From: Anarhynchus alexandrinus
Taxonomy: Eukaryota; Chordata; Aves; Charadriiformes; Charadriidae
Direction: 5' to 3'
DNA length: 64,000 nucleotides
NCBI GenBank assembly: GCA_008711295.1
Contig: VUYV01000401.1
Coordinates: forward strand, 533,916 to 597,915
Part shown: positions 12,804-24,422 of the stretch, piece by piece
Layout: every line of letters begins with the position of its first letter
How positions within the stretch are numbered: the stretch's first letter is position 1
The notes under the pieces: model-generated
What the model was told of the DNA's origin: nothing
The model's input: the letters and a program-made list of their open reading frames with translations, nothing else
Database searches by the model: none
Made by a program: the position numbers and the translations under genes

Positions 12804-14051
12804 CTTTTACTCCACAGTACACTTGATGCTAAAAAATCCTTCAATGGAATAGTACCTTGCCACAGAAAGATGATATCTCTAAACTGATATTTTTTATTCA
12901 ACCTCTTCACTTTTTATAGAATTAGATGAGACAAGGCTGATGGAATTTGAGTCTCACTGCTATCAGGCAGATTTTGAAACCTTCCAGTGTTGCTGCCAGG
13001 TTCTCTGCCTGGCTCCTCAGCAGCCCTCTCGCCAGGCTGACTCACGGTTCACTGCCCACAAGCCCTGGGAACATCCATCCCTGGCTCATGGTGCCGCTAT
13101 GGCTTCCAGTCCCCAGGCTCCGCGAGCTGCCGCGTAGCCAGCGCCTGTTCCCTGCACAGAAGCATTCCAAAGGCTTGCTTTTAACTTCTGATAATAAGAA
13201 GAAGAATTTTTAATGTGTAAATACCTCCACAAAACTGAATCATGCTTCTTCACACTGTTTTATTAATGCTTTTTCGGGGTCAATTCTGTCCATTAAGAAA
13301 AAAATCTATTACTTTGAGATTAGATAATTATATTTGAGTATTTAACCCCCTTACTCTCCAGCTGTTGTCATACTGTGACTTTCTGTGGACCAGAGAGACC
13401 TTTTTTACAGGTTCTTATGCCAATATTACATATTTCACAGCTCACAGGTGTCTGTCATTTGAGACAATGAATTTCAGTGCTCTTACTGGAAGTTTTTTTC
13501 TGATCCATTTTTCAAACATGAAGTACATTAGTGAGACAAAATCCAGATTCACACAGAACTGTAGAAAAGGAATGAGCAAAAGCTAGGTATGATAGACATC
13601 TCCACTTAAAGTGAAAATGAAGAGCAAGAAATAGGTGAAAAAACAGATATTTTGCTTTGCAATCTGGTAACTTGAATTTGCACAGAGAAGCTTTAAATTG
13701 ATCTGACCTTTGAAAAAATCAGCTGCCTGACACTCACACCATGTGTGGTTATTAACAGCACATATCAAAAATCCGCAGCAGGAGCACAGAATAATGCTGG
13801 AGCAGGGAAAGAAATTCAATAAGGAAAGTTTATAAATCAGTGTCATGAATGCAGACTTGAATTCACAACCAGAGCCTGGCAGAGCAAGAGAAGGACAGTC
13901 AGGCACCGGAAAGAAAAGAGGTAGGAAGGTCTTACCACATTCTTATTGTGAACTGCTTCCCCTCGAGGGCATAAGAAGCAAAGCATTTCCAAAATCCCCA
14001 TGTTTTTGGGTCACCACAAATGTAAGAAAAAGATTGGAAGCAGGCCTAAGT
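12804..14051. other. Unannotated DNA with a GC-rich patch
   Basis: A patch at about 12985-13150 is clearly GC-richer than its surroundings, with clustered CpGs near 13120-13142. I could not assign it to a repeat or gene. If the candidate exon at 14052-14203 is real, the segment immediately to its left would be its 3' untranslated region. A minus-strand AATAAA-type signal (TTTATT on the plus strand, near 13259) lies about 790 bp downstream of that stop codon. Confidence 0.4.
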
Positions 14052-14203
14052 TCAAAGGTAGGATGAGGAGGTGTATTTCACTTTCTGACAGGGCTTAGTA
14101 GAGTCACACGGTAAGAGGTGTTCTTTCCCAGATACAGGCTTTTTCACTTTAGCCGGTCCATCTCTGCTCTTCTTCATCATGAGCCGGAGCATGTCATGCA
14201 CGG
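14052..14203 (-). CDS. Candidate 3'-terminal coding exon of an unidentified gene
   Basis: On the minus strand a strong splice-acceptor context (a T/C-rich tract ending TTTTACTTTTACCAG) is followed by an open frame of about 50 codons ending in TGA at 14052-14054. The exon would start with two bases completing a split codon. The peptide starts VHDMLRLMMKKS, is rich in lysine through its middle, has two cysteines near its end and finishes TSSSYL. There is no signal peptide or membrane segment in this piece. I do not recognise the protein, and no upstream partner exon was identified. An acceptor plus an open frame this short can arise by chance, and neighbouring DNA has many similar-length frames. 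The case for it is the quality of the acceptor and a composition less hydrophobic than most chance frames here. Confidence 0.25.
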
Positions 14204-15311
14204 CTGGTAAAAGTAAAAGTGAAAACAGATGGTCTTTTTCCACCCTGTCATATAGCTTGTCTGGTCACCTAGTTTCTGATTTGGAAAAGCAAGTGAAGCC
14301 TTATTTTGTTGGAATCCTAAAGGATAACTGATAAGTTGCCTGTTTATGAAATCTGGTGCCATAACGCCAACTGAAAGGCAGCTTTGCCCTGAAGCTCTGC
14401 AGCACCACTTGAACCATTGCCTGCTTAACCTGCTGTTGGACTCACTGAGGGAGCAAGAGTAGTTCTTTCATCCAGTTTCTGAGTTAGCATAAAATAAGAA
14501 CTTATAAAACTTAAAATGCTCTGGACATGCTCTATACTGTCACACAAAGTGACGGTATATTTTAATTTCTTAAAGCTAGGAAAACCTCTGGATGTTGATA
14601 GACATATTGCACTGCTGCTCTATAACCTCTGTGTTTATATTTTCCAGTGTATGTTTTTTCAGCTGCTAGCCATTATTTTTAATTACTTTGTTTTAATTTC
14701 TTTAGGATTTTTATCTTATCTTGCCATAAAATGGAATTTCAAATCACTGAATTCTAGTAAATGTGATAATTTAAATGCCCAACTGGGAGTCAGTATGGGT
14801 ACTCTATCCTGCACTGCCAGCTTCACTGTGTAGGAGAAATAAAGAATAAAGCAGTGCAATTCCTGGGAATGCACACCCCTTCACAATTGGTTACGTACAA
14901 CTGCAGCCTTTTCTAAAAGGCTCGTTCCTGCCCAGGGTGCCTGGCTTGCCCACCTGCCTAGTTCTGTCAAAGAATCAATTCAGCAAGTGCTTAAAAACAG
15001 GAGAAGTCTGCTGCATGTACCTGCTCCCACTGAAGAAGAGTCACCATTTCCATCCTTCAGCTGTTAGTTGAAAAGCAACAAGACAGGATCTTTTGCCAGA
15101 TGCTGTTGGAGCTTCTGTTTTTAGAGCCCTGTGAAATCAGTCCTAGATATCAGAAACACTTGATCTTTAGATGGATTGTTTTAAGTCTTTTGAATGCTAT
15201 GACTTTTTCATACAAAATGAAAATATTATAACTTTATGTGGTTTTCATTTTAAATGAACTTTTCTGTCTAACTTATTTCCACTTAGTCCAGCTGAGGAAA
15301 AGGAACTTTTC
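14204..15311. other. Unannotated DNA
   Basis: No recognisable gene or repeat was found. A plus-strand frame at 14516-14833 is strongly hydrophobic because the DNA is T-rich, and no family features are visible in it. Confidence 0.55.
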
Positions 15312-15645
15312 ACAGAATTACAGAATCTCCTAGATTGGAAAAGACCTGTAAGATCATCTAGTCCAATCATTAACCTAACACTGACAAGCCCACCACTAAA
15401 CCAAGTCCCTGAGCACTGTATCTACACGACCCTTAAACACCTCCAGGGATGGGGACTCCACCACTGCCCTGGGTAACGCGGTCCAATGCCTGATGACCCT
15501 TTCAGTAAAGAGTCTTCCTAACACCCAATCTAAATTTCCCTTGGCGCCACTTGAAGCCATTTCCTCTTGTTCTGTCACCTGTCACGTGACAGAACAGGTC
15601 ACTTCCCACTTCTCTGCAACCTCCTTTCAGATAGTTGTAGACAGC
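15312..15645 (-). mobile_element. CR1 LINE 3' fragment with decayed ORF2 tail
   Basis: Read on the minus strand, this holds the end of CR1 ORF2 and the 3' untranslated region, ending at the left in CACAGAATTACAGAAT-type 8-mers. The last codons of ORF2 are still readable at 15396-15490: HWTALPRAVVESPSLEVFKG, then RVDTVLRDLV and a stop. These match the conserved CR1 carboxyl end. Upstream of this the frame is shifted or eroded, and the residues before the HW motif no longer follow the consensus. The 3' end differs from the copies at 5823 and 62301, so this is another subfamily and probably an older insertion. The right edge is a gradual loss of similarity, so it is approximate. Confidence 0.88.
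15569..15595. repeat. Perfect inverted repeat (10-bp arms) within CR1
   Basis: GTTCTGTCAC at 15569-15578 and GTGACAGAAC at 15586-15595 are exact reverse complements separated by 7 bases. A nested 14-bp palindrome, CTGTCACGTGACAG, lies at 15579-15592. It sits in the CR1 segment whose usual sequence is TGTCAC-like, so it probably arose by local duplication. Confidence 0.85.
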
Positions 15646-16192
15646 ATTTTATATTCATTTTATCAGAAAAAAAAAAAAATGCATCTTCTGGAGATGTTCT
15701 GATTTATTTGAAATTTCCATAAGCAAGTTGCACCCCTGACTCTAATAACCTATAGTAAGTGCTCAGAAACCATTCAAATGTCTGCATGTGTACTGCATCT
15801 TCCTCTTTACTTCTTCTAAGACTAAAATGTGTAGAACCTGTTTCTGCCATGTAACTGGAAACCTACCATGGATAAAATAAAGAGCCGTAAGAAATGATTT
15901 GAAATTTTTCCTTACAAATTCCTTGCCAGTTTATAATGACACTAAGATTATTCTCTTGTAATTTACAAACATATTTTTTTGCTGTGGCCCAAACTGTATT
16001 CCATTAACTTTTGTGGGGAAATTATCTTATGAAATCAGACACCTTTAACTGTTTTCAAAATCACTGCGTTATCTCACAATTTTCTGTGCTTCCAGAGAAT
16101 GCTACAATGACTTATGACTTGAATAGCAAATAGTATGAGACATCAGATTATATTTTGTGTGCTGTAAGTAATGTCTAATAAAGCTGTATTAT
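15646..16192. other. Unannotated AT-rich DNA
   Basis: An A run at about 15667-15679 adjoins the CR1 fragment. Nothing else was recognised before the next LTR. Confidence 0.55.
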
Positions 16193-16698
16193 TGTCGTGG
16201 TTTAACCCCAGCCAGCAGGTAAGCACCACCCAGCTGCTCACTCATTCCCCTCCAGTAGGATGGGGAAGAGGGCCAGAAGGGTAAAAGCAGAGCCAAATAA
16301 AGAATTAATTTACTACTTCCCATTGGCAGATAGGTGTCCAGCCATCCCCAGGAAAGCAGGTCTTCATCATGGTTGGCGGTTTGTCTTGCTAAGACCAATG
16401 CCATAACTCCAAACATGTTCCCCTTCCTCATCCTCCAGTTGTTATTGCTAATCATGACATCATACGGTCTGGCATATCCTTTTGGTCAGTTGGGGTCAGC
16501 TGTCCCAGCTGTGTCCCCTCCCAACTTCTTGTGCACCCCAGACTGCTCGCTGGTGGGGCAGCATGAGAAGCAGAGAAGGCCTTGATGTTTTCCAAACATC
16601 CATGTGTTGTCAATGCTGTTTTCATCACAAATCCAAAACATAGCTCCATACAAGCAACTATTATGAAAACTAACTGCATCTCAGCCAAAACCAATACA
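16193..16698 (-). mobile_element. Solo LTR of a second avian endogenous-retrovirus family, minus orientation
   Basis: On the plus strand it begins TGTCGTGGTTTAACCCC and ends CCAATACA, giving TG...CA termini over about 506 bp. The blocks in between (GCCAGCAGGTAAGCACCAC, TGACATCATACGGTCTGG, TGGGGTCAGCTGTCCCAGCT, CTTCTTGTGCACCCCAGAC) follow, in reverse orientation, an LTR family that is common in birds. Read on the minus strand it therefore starts TGTATTGGTTTTGGCTGAG. The flanks ATTAT and AATAT match at four of five positions, an eroded 5-bp duplication at best. No internal viral genes adjoin it. Small gaps and many substitutions against the family suggest it is older than the two LTRs of the first family in this window. 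Confidence 0.85.
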
Positions 16699-19600
16699 AA
16701 TATGAAATGCTCTCTCTTCAAATTTTGAGAAAGAAAATCACTAAAGCATAGTTATTTATTTTAATGTATTTGTTCAGAAGCCATTTTAGCATCCTGAATG
16801 CATTGTTCATCAAAATGAAGAAAGAAAACACATTCATATCTTAAAAATTTGAACCACTGCTTAAAAAGTAAAAAAAAAAAAAAAAAAGGCATATGCCAAA
16901 GACTCATCACAGGACTTAGTCTAAATGTATAGGTGATGTTGGGAAGTATTTATTCCATAGAAAAGTCATGTGGACAGTAACTTCCTGTGTGAGGCTGTAA
17001 TTTCTGTATTTAACTCTCTTCTGTTTCTGCTCCTGCTCTACTCAAAAACTCATAAGGAACAAATGTACATCTTTTTTATTTAAACTGAAAATCATATCCT
17101 CTTGATCTGATGAACTCCTCAGAAATGGATATTTATAATAATAAATCCATGATTAATTAGATGATTTGGAGCTGCACAGAAATGGAGATTGCTAAACCAG
17201 AATTGATGATCTAAAGCGTAAAATTTGTTTTGTTAAATATAACTTTTATTTTTTTATTAAACAATGTTTCAACTTAGTGCAGACATGAATAAAACCCAAT
17301 TTTTATTCAATTAATCCAATTATTTTAGCCAATTTTATTCCACTTCAGTTTTGTGGTAGTTTCAATATACTTCTGCACTGTTGATGGTTTATTTTTTTTT
17401 AAAGAACTAAAAATCTTAAAATTTTCCTGCTTTGAGACCAAAGCTAAACATCTAATTTGGTGTAATGAAGTCATCATGATTGTTTTATATATAGCTCAGT
17501 AGCTCAAAACCAGTAATGAATGTGGATTTTTTTTTTTTCACTGCGCTACATTTGTAATTATTCCTTGCCTAGGTACCCAGAAGTAGAAACCCATTCTTTT
17601 TAATGTCTGCCTTACAGTCATCCAAGCTTTTCACTGTAGCTGGAGCTTAGTTAATGGTTTTGCTTTAATTATAATAGCATTCAAAGTCAGCATTGTTCAG
17701 ATTTCACAAGACTGTTCTTTTACAAATTTATTTTAATATTAATTTCTTCTGTAATTGTTTATGTGTGTTTCATTTGCTTTATTTCAAGTAATACTTTATA
17801 TTTGGAGCTGGATAAAACTTGGAATTTCTAATGGCAATTTCATGCAAAAGTATGACATTTTGAAAATAGTTTTCATTTTGAATCACAACTGAAAATATAC
17901 TGTGAAATGAAATTATTATGATGGTTCTCATCCCAGGAATGATTGTATGTTGATAAAATAGAAAGACTGATTCCACATACAGTTTTTCCTTAGATATTTT
18001 TCCTTTAAAATCATAGTATTAAAAAAAATGAAGACGTGATGTTATGTTTGAAGAAGATCGAAGTATTTTGAATTTCAAAGGGCACTTTATAATAAAATTT
18101 TCATAAAAATTGGCATAGTGTTACAGGAATTGGATTTTAATCAAAGTGCAGCATCAAAAAAGGGAAAGTTGAGGTGAAAAGAAGTATCAGGCCTATATAT
18201 GTTATAAAAGCCTTCCTTGCAACTTGGGTAGACAGATAAAAGAAAGACATTTTGTAGATCTTTTTTAATATAATTCACCAATCTGTTAACATTAATAAAG
18301 TGAACTAAGAAGGTCAACATATCTCTTTCACCCTCAGGAAACGTTTTCCTTCCATATTTAAACCTTTAACTTTGTTTCTCACTTTGTAGCTGTAATCCGT
18401 TATCTCACTTCAGGGGTGACTATTTACTTGGGGATGGATGGTTTTCTCCCTAACAGAAAAAAATGGTGCTAAAATTGTCTTTGTCATTCTGTCTTAATGA
18501 CAGCAGGGGAGGTAAGTATAAATTTAATAAAAATTTGTTAGGACGTGCAACAGTTCTCTTGATCTTTGTTTAACTAGCTCTTAAATGTGTTGCAGAGTTA
18601 CTGTGTGTTCATCACTCTCTGTTAGGGTGTGCTCATAAGCTTCCTCACATGTTGAACTTATTTTTCTTTCTAGTAAGGGTGCACATTACAACATTAATTT
18701 CACCAGCTAAACCAACCAAGTCTGAGAAAGTTCATCTTGTTCAGCTTCTCCAGAGAGACTCCATGTACATCTTAACTCTTCCCCTCCTCCCACTCCATCC
18801 TAAGTGCTGCTACTAACTGTGGTAAATACACTGATTCTCAACACTGAATAAATTATTTTTGTCTTAACTGAACATGACACTAATCGGTCTACTGGTAACA
18901 TCTTTGAATCTTCCTCCTTGTCATGTTTCTGTTTGCCTCTGTGCTAAGTGAAACTCTACTTTGTCAGTTCAATAGGTGCAAACTAGAGTCAAACCATTTG
19001 CTAATTATGGCAGAGAAAGAACATGAAGACTGATAAGAAAATCTCCAAAACCTTCACTGTTACGTATTTTTATTATTATTATGTTATTTTTATGTATTTC
19101 ATTTTATCTTCTTTCTTTTTTTTTTCTTTTTTTTTATATAGTGAATAGAGTAAAACATAAAAAATGGACATTCAAGCCTATTTTCAAATCTTTCGAAATG
19201 TAGACATTCAAGTCAAATGCACACTTCTTCTGCAGCATAAAAATTTTCAGTTAAAGTCCATGTGAATGAAGACTGTACACTTCTACATTGACATATGCAC
19301 TGACTTTTTTGAAACAGATGATTCTTTTTGACATGTAATAGCTCTCAGCCAGTGAAGAAACTAACCCAAATTTTATGTGAGATATGCAGTTTTGAAGAAT
19401 AAGAGTGCTGCATCATGATTGCATGAAAATTTCCTACACTAACAGAGATACTTACAGGCAACTTAGAGGTAGTCGTAGGGAAATGAATTCTCATGAATCC
19501 TGGAGTAGGCATTCTTCTGGACAGCTCATTCTGAGCAACCAGGTATTATTACCCTGTGCATTGGTTCCACAAGATAATTTATTTTGGACTGTTTACTTAA

Positions 19601-22225
19601 AAATTGTGATTCAGTCTATGTTCTGAATAAAGTAGAGACAATTCTAATGTATTCATGTTTGTAAACCAAAACTAGTTTTTAGTCTGTGCCTAAGTGTGAC
19701 TTCCAAATGCCTAATATTTTTTTCTACAGTGTTCATTTAGATCTCCTGAAGGATTCCTGCCTGGTAGCTGCAAAACAGAAAGGCTTATCCTCACACTCAT
19801 TACAGTGGTTATTTTAATAATGTCTTCAGAAAAAAAATATGAGGAGGCAGCAATAGTGTAAATTACCTCCAGCGGCTTGTTACTGATGTGAGACTTCACT
19901 CAAGAAAGAATAACTTTTTTCTTATACCTGTTCAGTTTCTTGTACCTGTTCTTATACCTGTTTTCTTGGTTATGGTCTCAATAAAGAGGATTTCAGAACT
20001 TAGCACAGTGAAGTTCCCTTCATTGCAGGAACAAAGATGAAGAGATCTACTTCTTTTTCTGTGGACTAAATTGATGACAGTGCTTTTAATTTCTTATTAA
20101 TCTGTTCTTCAATGCCATTGATGAGATATAAAAGCCCAACCTAGATAAATCAAGCTTAGACAACAAACACTACAAAGCCAAGATCCTAAATCTTGAGCCC
20201 ATCTGTAGTTTAAATATGCTTAAATATACAATGTGTCTTAATGAGTTTGTCAATTTTTTTTCTTTTATGAGCTTTTTGTCCTTTGTATTCCTTCCATGCT
20301 GCTTAGAAAAAGACTAGTGTTCAGGGTATAGGGTTTTTTAACATTGTGTCTGGGCCTCTCTCTATTTTCATCCACATATTTTGTTGACAATTTAAAAAAA
20401 TAAAATAGAGCTTGCTTCCACAGCACCTTACTGAAGCAGATTGCTTGGCCATACCTCCCAGTTCCAAATCTAACAGTGTGTCTATGACAATTACACCTGC
20501 TGAAAATTGGGCTCTTTGATGTCTTTCCCTGGTCCTAGACATTTTGGAAGAAGTGAAGGCTATGTCTCCTCAGGCAAAGATTGCTGGGCCCCATCAGTCT
20601 CACAGGGACAATATTTTCTGCCCTATACTAAAAGAAAGAAGCTTTTTCATCCTGCATAAACCTATGAGCCTTTGGAATTAATGCGTCTCACTGGGGTCTT
20701 AGCTTACAAGTTATTTTTTTCGTAACACATCACTGCGAATATGAACGTTTCTTCTTTTACAAAGACAAAAGAAATACCAAAAATAATACAAAAAAATCCT
20801 CGAAGTCCTTGTTCACAGTTATGACAGACAACCAGAAAACTGTCTCCAGGCTGATTTTAAAACTTTTTTCTGTATGTCTGTCTTTTATTGCTGTTTTCTC
20901 TCTTGCCCATCCCCTCTCCCTCCCTTTCTCTTTTTTTCCTCTCTCTCTCCAAATTGTCTTGAATCTTATAATAAGGATATTTTCTTTTCTCCATGACTAT
21001 ACTGCTATTTTAATCAAGGATGCCTACAATAAATTCGTCATTACTTGTACCATTACTTCATGTGAGGTTTGTACATTTCTATGAAGTTCAGAATCCAAGC
21101 CTACTGATTCTGCCCATTTTAAAATTGGCAAGTCAGGCAGATATGTTTGTAAAGGACAAAAGACATTTCCTCAGCTTCCGTATACATATTGAAAAAGGAT
21201 AACGTCAGCTACATGAGGTGTAGAAAATACTGAAAGGGTCATAAGGAAGTTTCAGAAGCATCTGCGATAAAACTAGAGAAGTGGCTTTTTAAATTTAATT
21301 GATTTAAGATCAAATTTTATCCTTCAATAAAGAGCTGTAAATGTTCTTTGGTAGCATCTGGATGTAAATACCTAATCTTCTGGGGAAAACCACTAAGATC
21401 TTCACTTTAACAGGAGCTTTTATCACTAAATGTGTTCACATAGGCTTCAAAATGTGTGGTCTAATTATATTTGACTGTTGGTTTTTTATTCTTATAGAAT
21501 ATTTCTTTGACTTGTTTGAAAGAAATAAATAAGAATAACAATGGATTTCTCTGTAAGACTGATTTTAGGTTATACTGGGTCTTTTCACAACTTCTTAATC
21601 TAACCGTACATCTCGCTTTTTTACATCTCCCCTCTTATTAAAGCTTTTCATACAGCTTTTATTAACCTCTTCTTAAGTAAGAGAATCTGAACATTCATTA
21701 ATGCCATCTCAAAAACGTATCTTTGAGACCTATTTTTAGGGAATTAGTGTTAGCAGTACTGAGAAAAATATGTAAAACTGACAATGACATTTTATATATA
21801 TTCTCAGTTTCCGCTACGTAGTTTTCTATTTCTTTAGTTTTACAGAATTACAAGTTTTAAATTTAGTTTTAAATTTAGTTTTTTTCATTCAGAGAAAAAG
21901 TGTTTAATAATGCGTATCAAACTCAGTATTCTTCAATACTGATTGAAAAGTATTAAGGATAAATCTTTTATGAAAAATATGACTGTGATTTTCTACTTTT
22001 AGGAGAAAGCTGCATTTGATTTCCGACTTGTTTTTCTTCTCCATTCAGCACTCTGCCCACCTGTGTACTGTCCATCCCCAGCCCCAGGCAACACCACTGG
22101 GATGTTTTGCCCGAGTCTGTGCATCTATATGGTGAACAGGAGTCAGAAAGACTGGCTGCTGGCAGTGACAATATGCCTACAGGGATGCATGGACATCTCT
22201 GGGGCATGTCTCTTCAGGACAAAGT
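16699..22225. other. Unannotated AT-rich DNA
   Basis: No gene was recognised. It contains an 18-base A run at 16870-16887, a T-rich tract at about 19104-19137 and a short direct repeat of CTTATACCTGTT near 19920 and 19949. The segment around 22040-22225, just before the GC-rich repeat, is GC-richer and could be further decayed repeat sequence, but I could not align it to anything. Confidence 0.55.
16870..16887. repeat. Poly(A) run, 18 bases
   Basis: Uninterrupted A18. I see no retrotransposed gene upstream of it, so it is treated as a simple repeat. Confidence 0.9.
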
Positions 22226-23070
22226 TGTACCAGGTATAACTGGCAGGGTTTGGGCAACAGGGGCTGCAGGGGTGGCCTCTGCAGCGGGGGAGGCTGGGGA
22301 TGCCCCGTGTTGGTCACAGCCCATTCCAGCTGGCTCCTCAATGGACAAACCACATTAATTGTGCACCAAATCTGAGCCAGTCAGAGGAGTTTATGGTGTC
22401 TCTGCAAAATTTATTTAAGAAAGGGTGATAAACAGTGAGGAAAAAATGCCAGACCAGGAGAGACACATGGGAGGAGACAAAAGGGAGATGCTAGAGCAGA
22501 AGGGACACTGAGGAATGCGGGGAGACATAAGAAACAATGCCAGGGCTAAAAAGAAAATGGAGGAGGGGTTGGAGAGGAACCAGAAGGACACCAGGGAAGG
22601 AAGGATGAGAGAGCAGCAGAAATGCTGAAGAAAAACTAGCCACTTGAGCAGGATAGCACCAAAACTAGCTGCCTAGAGCAGGTCTGAAGCTCAAATAGCT
22701 GCCCCGAGCCCGGCAGGAGAAAAGAAGCCACCTGAGCAGGACAGAGGGAGTTGGAAGAGGAGGTATGTCTGTGGCTGGTGGGGGAGACCATGCTGGAGCA
22801 ATTGAGTAGGAGCTGCTATGTGCTGACCCCAGTGCCCTGTGTCACCCATCACCACACGGAGGGGACTGAGTTGAGCATGTGGTGAGGGGACTGGGGGCCA
22901 GGAAAGGAGGAACAGAGGTTTCTGGAGGGGAGCTGAGGTGTGTCTCTGTAAGTGTACTGTGGTTTCTGTTTTTCAGTATCAGAATCAATAATTAAAAGTT
23001 CGATAATTAGCAATAACTTAGAAGTTTCTGGCAAGGCTGAGATTAATATTCTTGATGATCATTAACTATA
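22226..23070 (+). mobile_element. Degraded avian LTR-like repeat (GC-rich family), plus orientation
   Basis: This shares with the copies at 11895-12803 (reverse) and 55887-56357 (same orientation) the ordered blocks GGCAGGGTTTGGGCAACAGG, GGGCTGCAGGGGTGGCCTC, CCAGCTGGCTCC, GTGTCTCTGCAAAATTTATT and TTAAGAAAGGG. A long purine-rich centre of imperfect GGAG/GAGCAG units and a tail near 22990-23070 resembling the TAATTGGTAAT-type end of the family follow. No coding capacity was seen; frames here are interrupted or purine-biased. It is strongly diverged, so the right boundary is uncertain by tens of bases. Confidence 0.65.
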
Positions 23071-24164
23071 AGGTTTAATTATGCTGCATACTCAAGTGCT
23101 GCTCTCACACTATGCTATATGTAGCAGAACACTGAATTTGAATTTCTTATTAAAAACTGATAATCATCTGACCAGTTTAGTTATCATCTCAGAGCTGTAG
23201 TATCTTCCAAAGCCTTTGATATTAAGCTTTATATTTGCATTCTTTGAAATACGCTTAGCAATACTGTGATGTAAATACTGAAAGTGCTAAGAATATTTAT
23301 TTGGGTTTCAAATTATTTTACATCAGACATGCTAGTGCCACTTGTATTATTCTTCCATGAGGAACAAAGGTCACGTTTTATCAGTATGTGTGCCTTCAAA
23401 AAGCCAACTTTAAACTTTCTTGGTTGGATGCTTGTTGAAGGATTTTTTTAAATTGCTTTTTCTAATATATTTATCACTAAATGCTACTGATAGTTTTTAA
23501 CAATTCTTTTATGGTATTTTTAAGGGGGCTTGAATATTCTCTTATGCCCAGTTTTGTTTGGTCTTGTTTCTATACAGCAATAACAACAGCAGAGAAATTA
23601 AAACCAAACATCCAAATTTTAAGCAACCTATGTTTCATCAGAGGATATCTCTCTAGCAGCCCGTTAGACTCTGGCATAATCATGTTGTCCTCACTTCCAA
23701 GGCAGTAAATAAAAAAAAAGTCTGAACTATACTTATCCTTTTATGAGCTACTAGTAGGAATTTAAATTATCAGCAGAGACCTGAAGTTATCTTGTCAAAT
23801 GGAAGAAGCTTTATGAAACTTTTGTATCCGTTACAATTACAAAGCAAATGTTTGGATGGCTAGCTATAAATTGAAGAGAACGAAGCATTCACACTGCTGT
23901 ATTGTAGCCTGCAGAGGACTGCAGTCCTGAGTGCTTACTGGTGGCAGCATTTTAAACTCATGGTCACAAAGGCACCCACTGACTTAATGCAGCCTCCATA
24001 CTCTCAATATGAATGGACTGTCATCTGCCATATAGCTGAAAGTCAGCAGTGGGAGAGGTGCATTAAGATTAAGATGGCTGAATGACTCGAGAGTTACAAA
24101 TGCCATTTCTCTTCCTAACTGCTTTCTCCTAACGTTTTCTGTTAAATTGTCAATAAATAAAAAG

Positions 24165-24180
24165 CCTCAGACGTCTGAGG
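24165..24180. repeat. Perfect 16-bp palindrome
   Basis: CCTCAGACGTCTGAGG equals its own reverse complement, with an ACGT centre. It could bind a dimeric factor or be coincidental. The flanks give no further support. Confidence 0.9.
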
Positions 24181-24394
24181 TTGACACACCTTAAAAAAGA
24201 GCATGTTTGTGGTCAGAGTTCGTGATTTACGTTTGCTAGCAAACTGATAAGTAACAGCTTAGCTACCATGTCAGGAGGACACTCAGGGTGAGAGAGGTAA
24301 CCAGACATTCAAGACAGATTCCATTACCCCAGCTGGAATTAGGACTGCTGGAACTCACTCCTTCTACTGATGTTACTAGAAGTAAATAGAAACA

Positions 24395-24422
24395 CCCCCC
24401 CCCCCAAACCCCCCGACCCCCC
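24395..24422 (-). repeat. C-run cluster; G-quadruplex-capable on the minus strand
   Basis: The plus strand has 11, 6 and 6 consecutive C separated by AAA and GA. The minus strand therefore has three G runs with 2- and 3-base spacers; the longest can supply two G tracts, so an intramolecular quadruplex with very short loops is possible. Confidence 0.75.

Noticed and set aside
13583..13906. 107-codon minus-strand frame next to the candidate exon
   Set aside because: Cysteine/phenylalanine-rich with no motif. If the neighbouring exon is real, this would fall in its untranslated region.
14516..14833. 105-codon plus-strand frame with apparent membrane segments
   Set aside because: The hydrophobicity comes from T-rich codons. 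There is no family match and no gene context.
16193..16698. Possible intact provirus between LTRs of different families
   Set aside because: The two LTR families differ, they lie in opposite orientation, and the DNA between them carries no gag, pol or env similarity.
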